From contig CAYVQE010000158.1 in the NCBI GenBank assembly GCA_964454005.1, positions 1 to 13,051 on the forward strand: a stretch of DNA of 13,051 bases. Direction: 5' to 3'. Within the stretch, counting starts at the first letter, position 1; the number at the start of each line of letters is the position of its first letter. The position numbers and the translations under genes are program-made. This document shows positions 11,404-13,051 of the stretch, piece after piece. This stretch comes from CAYVQE01 sp964454005 (lineage in GTDB: Bacteria > Myxococcota > B64-G9). Under the pieces are notes generated by a model. The model was not told where the DNA came from, ran no database searches, and saw only the letters and a program-made list of their open reading frames with translations.

Positions 11404-11650
11404 GTCGTCCTCCTTTCGCTTTCGGTTCAGCCGAAGCTCTCGGCGAGAACTCCGAGCGTGTCGATTTCGCCCGAGCAACTTGCAATTGGCGTGCCCACCA
11501 CCGGAGCCTTGCTGGACGTAGGCCCTGCGCTCCTGGGCCGGCTTGGCGGGATCGGCCTGGGCGGCTCGATTCGATCCGGGGGGATCACATCGAATGGGTG
11601 TTGTCTGGACGACGGGCATGGTCTACAAAAAGAAGCGCGGGAGGCTGGGT
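11404..11650. promoter_or_regulatory. Divergent intergenic region between the element and glk
   Basis: This 247-base stretch separates the minus-strand element from plus-strand glk and should contain promoters for both. It holds a TTCGG/CCGAA hairpin with a 5-base loop (11421-11435), just upstream of the AAAGGAGG site of the first element gene. It also holds the glk ribosome binding site GGGAGG (11639-11644). ORFs crossing it in several frames have no ribosome binding site. I found no convincing -35/-10 pair, tRNA fragment or attachment-site repeat. The right end of the element may lie here. Confidence 0.45.
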
Positions 11651-12655
11651 ATGCTGCTGGCGGGTGATCTCGGAGGCACCAAGGCCGATCTGGCGCTGAT
11701 CGATCCGCAGCGCGGGCCGGACGCGTTGCTCGAACGGACACGGCTGCAGAGCGCCGACTTCGACGACCTGCCGGAGCTGGTGGGCCATTTCCGCGCCCGC
11801 TGTGCGAAGCCCATGGAGCGGGCCTGCTTCGGGGTGGCCGGTCCGGTCAGCGGCGGCCGAGCGCGGCTGACCAACCTGGGCTGGGAGCTGTCCGAGCCCG
11901 AGTTGGCCGCGGCGCTGGGGCTGGAGTCGGTGCGGCTGATCAACGACCTGGCGGCCACGGCCGTCGCGCTCGAGCGGCTGCGGCCCGGCGAGTCGGTGAC
12001 CCTGCAGGCCGGCCAGCCCGAGCCGGACGGGCCGATCGCGGTGCTGGCGCCGGGGACCGGGCTGGGCGAGGGCTATGCCGTCAGCGACGGAGCCTGCCGG
12101 CGGGCGGTGGGCTCCGAGGGCGGTCACGCCGACTTCGCTCCGCTGGATGTCGAGGGCCTGGATCTGCTGCGCTACCTGTGGCAGCGCTACGATCATGTCT
12201 CCTACGAACGGGTCTGCTCGGGCATCGGGCTGCCTGAACTGCTCGCCTTTCTGCGCGATACCGGCCGCGAGGCCGAGCCCGCCTGGCTGTCCGAGCGGCT
12301 GGCTGCTGCCGCCGACCCCAACCCGGTGATCGCGGCCGCCGCCGCCCGGACCGAGCCGCCCTGTCCGCTGGCGCGGCGGGCGCTGGAGCTGTTCTGCCGG
12401 CTGCTGGGTGCCGAGGCCGGCAACCTGGCGCTCAAGGTCATGGCCACCGGTGGCGTCTACCTGGCCGGCGGCATCCCGCCGCGCATCCGCCCCTGGATCG
12501 AGGCCGGCGGCTTCCTAGAGGCCTTCCGGGCCAAGGGCCGCTTCCGCGATCTCATGCAGCGCCTGCCGGTGCTGCTGGTCGACGCCCCCGACCTGGCCCT
12601 GCGCGGCGCCGCCCTCCGGGTGTCAGCCCTCCGGGTGTCAGACACCGGCACTTGA
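11651..12655 (+). CDS. glk: Glucokinase, Glk type, 334 residues
   Basis: Glucokinase uses ATP to phosphorylate glucose to glucose-6-phosphate in the cytoplasm, feeding glycolysis. I use ATG 11651 because it has GGGAGG six bases upstream and starts exactly at the family motif. An in-frame ATG 11618 and the open frame back to 11543 add residues with no Glk similarity. Motifs in order: the phosphate loop LLAGDLGGTKADLALID (2-18), GVAGPVSGGRARLTNLGWEL (61-80), the catalytic RLINDLAATA (95-104, Asp99), LAPGTGLGEGYA (132-143), GSEGGHADFAP (154-164), ERVCSGIGLPELL (186-198) and ATGGVYLAGGIPPRI (265-279). E. coli Glk has 321 residues, so the length fits. The last ten residues (SALRVSDTGT) come from the tandem and palindromic repeats at the 3' end, not from the family. 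It looks like a host housekeeping gene beside the element. Confidence 0.93.
   Translation: MLLAGDLGGTKADLALIDPQRGPDALLERTRLQSADFDDLPELVGHFRARCAKPMERACFGVAGPVSGGRARLTNLGWELSEPELAAALGLESVRLINDLAATAVALERLRPGESVTLQAGQPEPDGPIAVLAPGTGLGEGYAVSDGACRRAVGSEGGHADFAPLDVEGLDLLRYLWQRYDHVSYERVCSGIGLPELLAFLRDTGREAEPAWLSERLAAAADPNPVIAAAAARTEPPCPLARRALELFCRLLGAEAGNLALKVMATGGVYLAGGIPPRIRPWIEAGGFLEAFRAKGRFRDLMQRLPVLLVDAPDLALRGAALRVSALRVSDTGT
12611..12640 (+). repeat. Perfect 15-base tandem duplication at the 3' end of glk
   Basis: Two identical units (12611-12625 and 12626-12640) begin GCCCTCC and end GTGTCA. In frame they produce the repeated ALRVS near the C-terminus of glucokinase. The second unit leads directly into the palindrome that follows. 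Confidence 0.9.
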
Positions 12656-12666
12656 CACTTATTTTT
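12634..12666 (+). repeat. REP-like palindromic sequence, possibly serving as glk terminator
   Basis: GGTGTC-A-GACACC (12634-12646) is a tight palindrome. An alternative pairing uses GTGTCA (12635-12640) with TGACAC (12653-12658), followed by TTATTTTT. Sequences of this style (GTGTCAGACACC, then GGCACTTGACAC) occur in several gammaproteobacterial genomes as dispersed REP-like or transposase-associated repeats, to my recollection. The glk stop (12653-12655) lies inside. The T-rich end could also serve as a weak intrinsic terminator. Confidence 0.5.
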
Positions 12667-12673
12667 AGCCTGA

Positions 12674-12680
12674 TGTTCCC
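12674..12680 (+). other. Candidate IBS1 (5' exon target of the intron)
   Basis: TGTTCCC ends exactly at the proposed 5' splice junction and is fully complementary to 12912-12918. This fixes the intron boundary at 12680/12681. Confidence 0.75.
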
Positions 12681-13051
12681 GTGCGCCAGGAAAAGCCCTG
12701 GCCGTTGAGAGAGGAGGCACTAGCGATGCCACCTTGAAATTCGGCAGCGAACCCCAGCGGGTGAGAGTCCCGCCCGGCCAAGGAGACCAGCCAGCCGGGA
12801 GCGAGTCTTGCGCGGGTTCGGGGGCGACCCCGGCCGTGAAGCGTAGACAGCGAGGATGCAGGCCGCGTGATTGAGCCTCGAAATCAGACTTCTTGGGAGG
12901 GCCGACGCCGTGGGAACAACGGAAGGCACCAGAGTGGTGACGGACCTGGTCGAGGCAACCACTCCCTCCCCGGGGTCGAAGAGCGGGGCATGTATCTCTG
13001 TAGCTGACCGCCACATCGATCCGAAAATCACCCCCTAAACAAGTCACACTC
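12681..13051 (+). mobile_element. Group II intron, 5' part (ribozyme domain I region), cut by window edge
   Basis: The intron begins GTGCGCC, the usual bacterial GTGYG-type 5' end. It continues with typical domain I sequence: GGTGAGAGTCCCGCCCGG around 12760, GTGAAGCGTAGACAGCGAGG around 12837, and the EBS-containing CGTGGGAACAACGG around 12909. The exon immediately before the boundary ends TGTTCCC, which pairs over seven bases with GGGAACA at 12912-12918, as IBS1 and EBS1 should. A 5-base IBS2/EBS2 candidate also exists (GCCTG 12668-12672 with CAGGC 12859-12863). The reverse transcriptase/maturase ORF and the 3' half must lie beyond 13051. Short ORFs on both strands here are shadows of the structured RNA. 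It is inserted 25 bases after the glk stop, where it would not disrupt the gene. Confidence 0.88.
12912..12918 (+). other. Candidate EBS1 of the group II intron
   Basis: GGGAACA pairs perfectly with the exon heptamer at 12674-12680. It lies about 230 bases into the intron, in the part of domain I where EBS1 is expected, about 50 bases after the EBS2 candidate at 12859-12863. Confidence 0.7.

Noticed and set aside
2181..11590. GGGGATCACAT shared at 2180-2190 and 11580-11590 as a possible attachment repeat
   Set aside because: Eleven bases are too few to separate from chance in 13 kb, and the left copy lies inside the element rather than at its integrase end.
11543..11650. 36-residue N-terminal extension of glucokinase
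   Set aside because: The Glk family starts at the phosphate-loop motif; ATG 11651 has GGGAGG at proper spacing and the extension lacks any similarity.
11458..11667. 69-residue plus-strand frame before glk
   Set aside because: It lacks a clear ribosome binding site, is Gly/Leu-rich, and overlaps the glk start in another frame.
12457..13047. 196-residue minus-strand frame across the intron
   Set aside because: It is antisense to glk and to structured intron RNA, with no motif.
1..13051. CRISPR array, tRNA or rRNA gene
   Set aside because: No regularly spaced repeats, no cloverleaf with a TTCGA-type arm and CCA end, and no rRNA-like sequence were seen on reading both strands; a tRNAscan or covariance search would be decisive.

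Overview
The window is GC-rich, with strongly GC-biased third codon positions, and contains a 10-base run of N (1711-1720), so it comes from a draft scaffold. The glucokinase at the right end is of the proteobacterial Glk type. Together with the group II intron and the repeat-like sequence beside it, this suggests a high-GC proteobacterium, probably a gammaproteobacterium. I cannot place it more finely, and no rRNA or tRNA gene was found to help.

Region 1 (about 1-11403) is a phage-like or satellite-like accessory element. Every supported gene lies on the minus strand, and neighbours are mostly coupled by 4-13 base stop/start overlaps (ATGA or GTGA). In the direction of transcription it begins with an uncertain small ORF and a 352-residue unknown protein. 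Next come a Cro/CI-like helix-turn-helix protein, an AlpA/excisionase-like helix-turn-helix protein and a 73-residue unknown. An 880-residue primase-helicase (CHC2 zinc finger, TOPRIM, P-loop ATPase) follows, then two small helical proteins and a RusA-type Holliday junction resolvase. After that are a 76-residue unknown, an HGGxSTG-type zinc protein of the kind found in phages, a 97-residue unknown, a coiled-coil protein, a membrane-anchored coiled-coil protein, a five-cysteine mini-protein and an AT-hook protein.

A 346-base non-coding stretch (1919-2264) splits this block in two. It holds a pair of perfect 14-base inverted repeats and sigma70-like promoter candidates, and looks like a control region. 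Downstream is a second run of small genes: a 49-residue membrane protein, three small proteins of unknown function (one broken by the assembly gap), a winged-helix protein and a lower-GC zinc-ribbon protein. The 5' end of a tyrosine-type integrase with an N-terminal zinc ribbon is cut by the left window edge. No capsid, tail, portal or large terminase gene is present. The gene set fits the replication/integration half of a prophage or a phage satellite.

Region 2 (11404-11650) is a divergent intergenic stretch and probably contains or adjoins the right end of the element; no attachment site could be recognised.

Region 3 (11651-12655) is a complete chromosomal-type glucokinase gene on the plus strand. 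Its last codons come from a 15-base tandem duplication and a palindromic repeat-like sequence. Just beyond, at 12681, a group II intron begins and runs off the right edge. Its 5' boundary is supported by a 7-base IBS1/EBS1 match.
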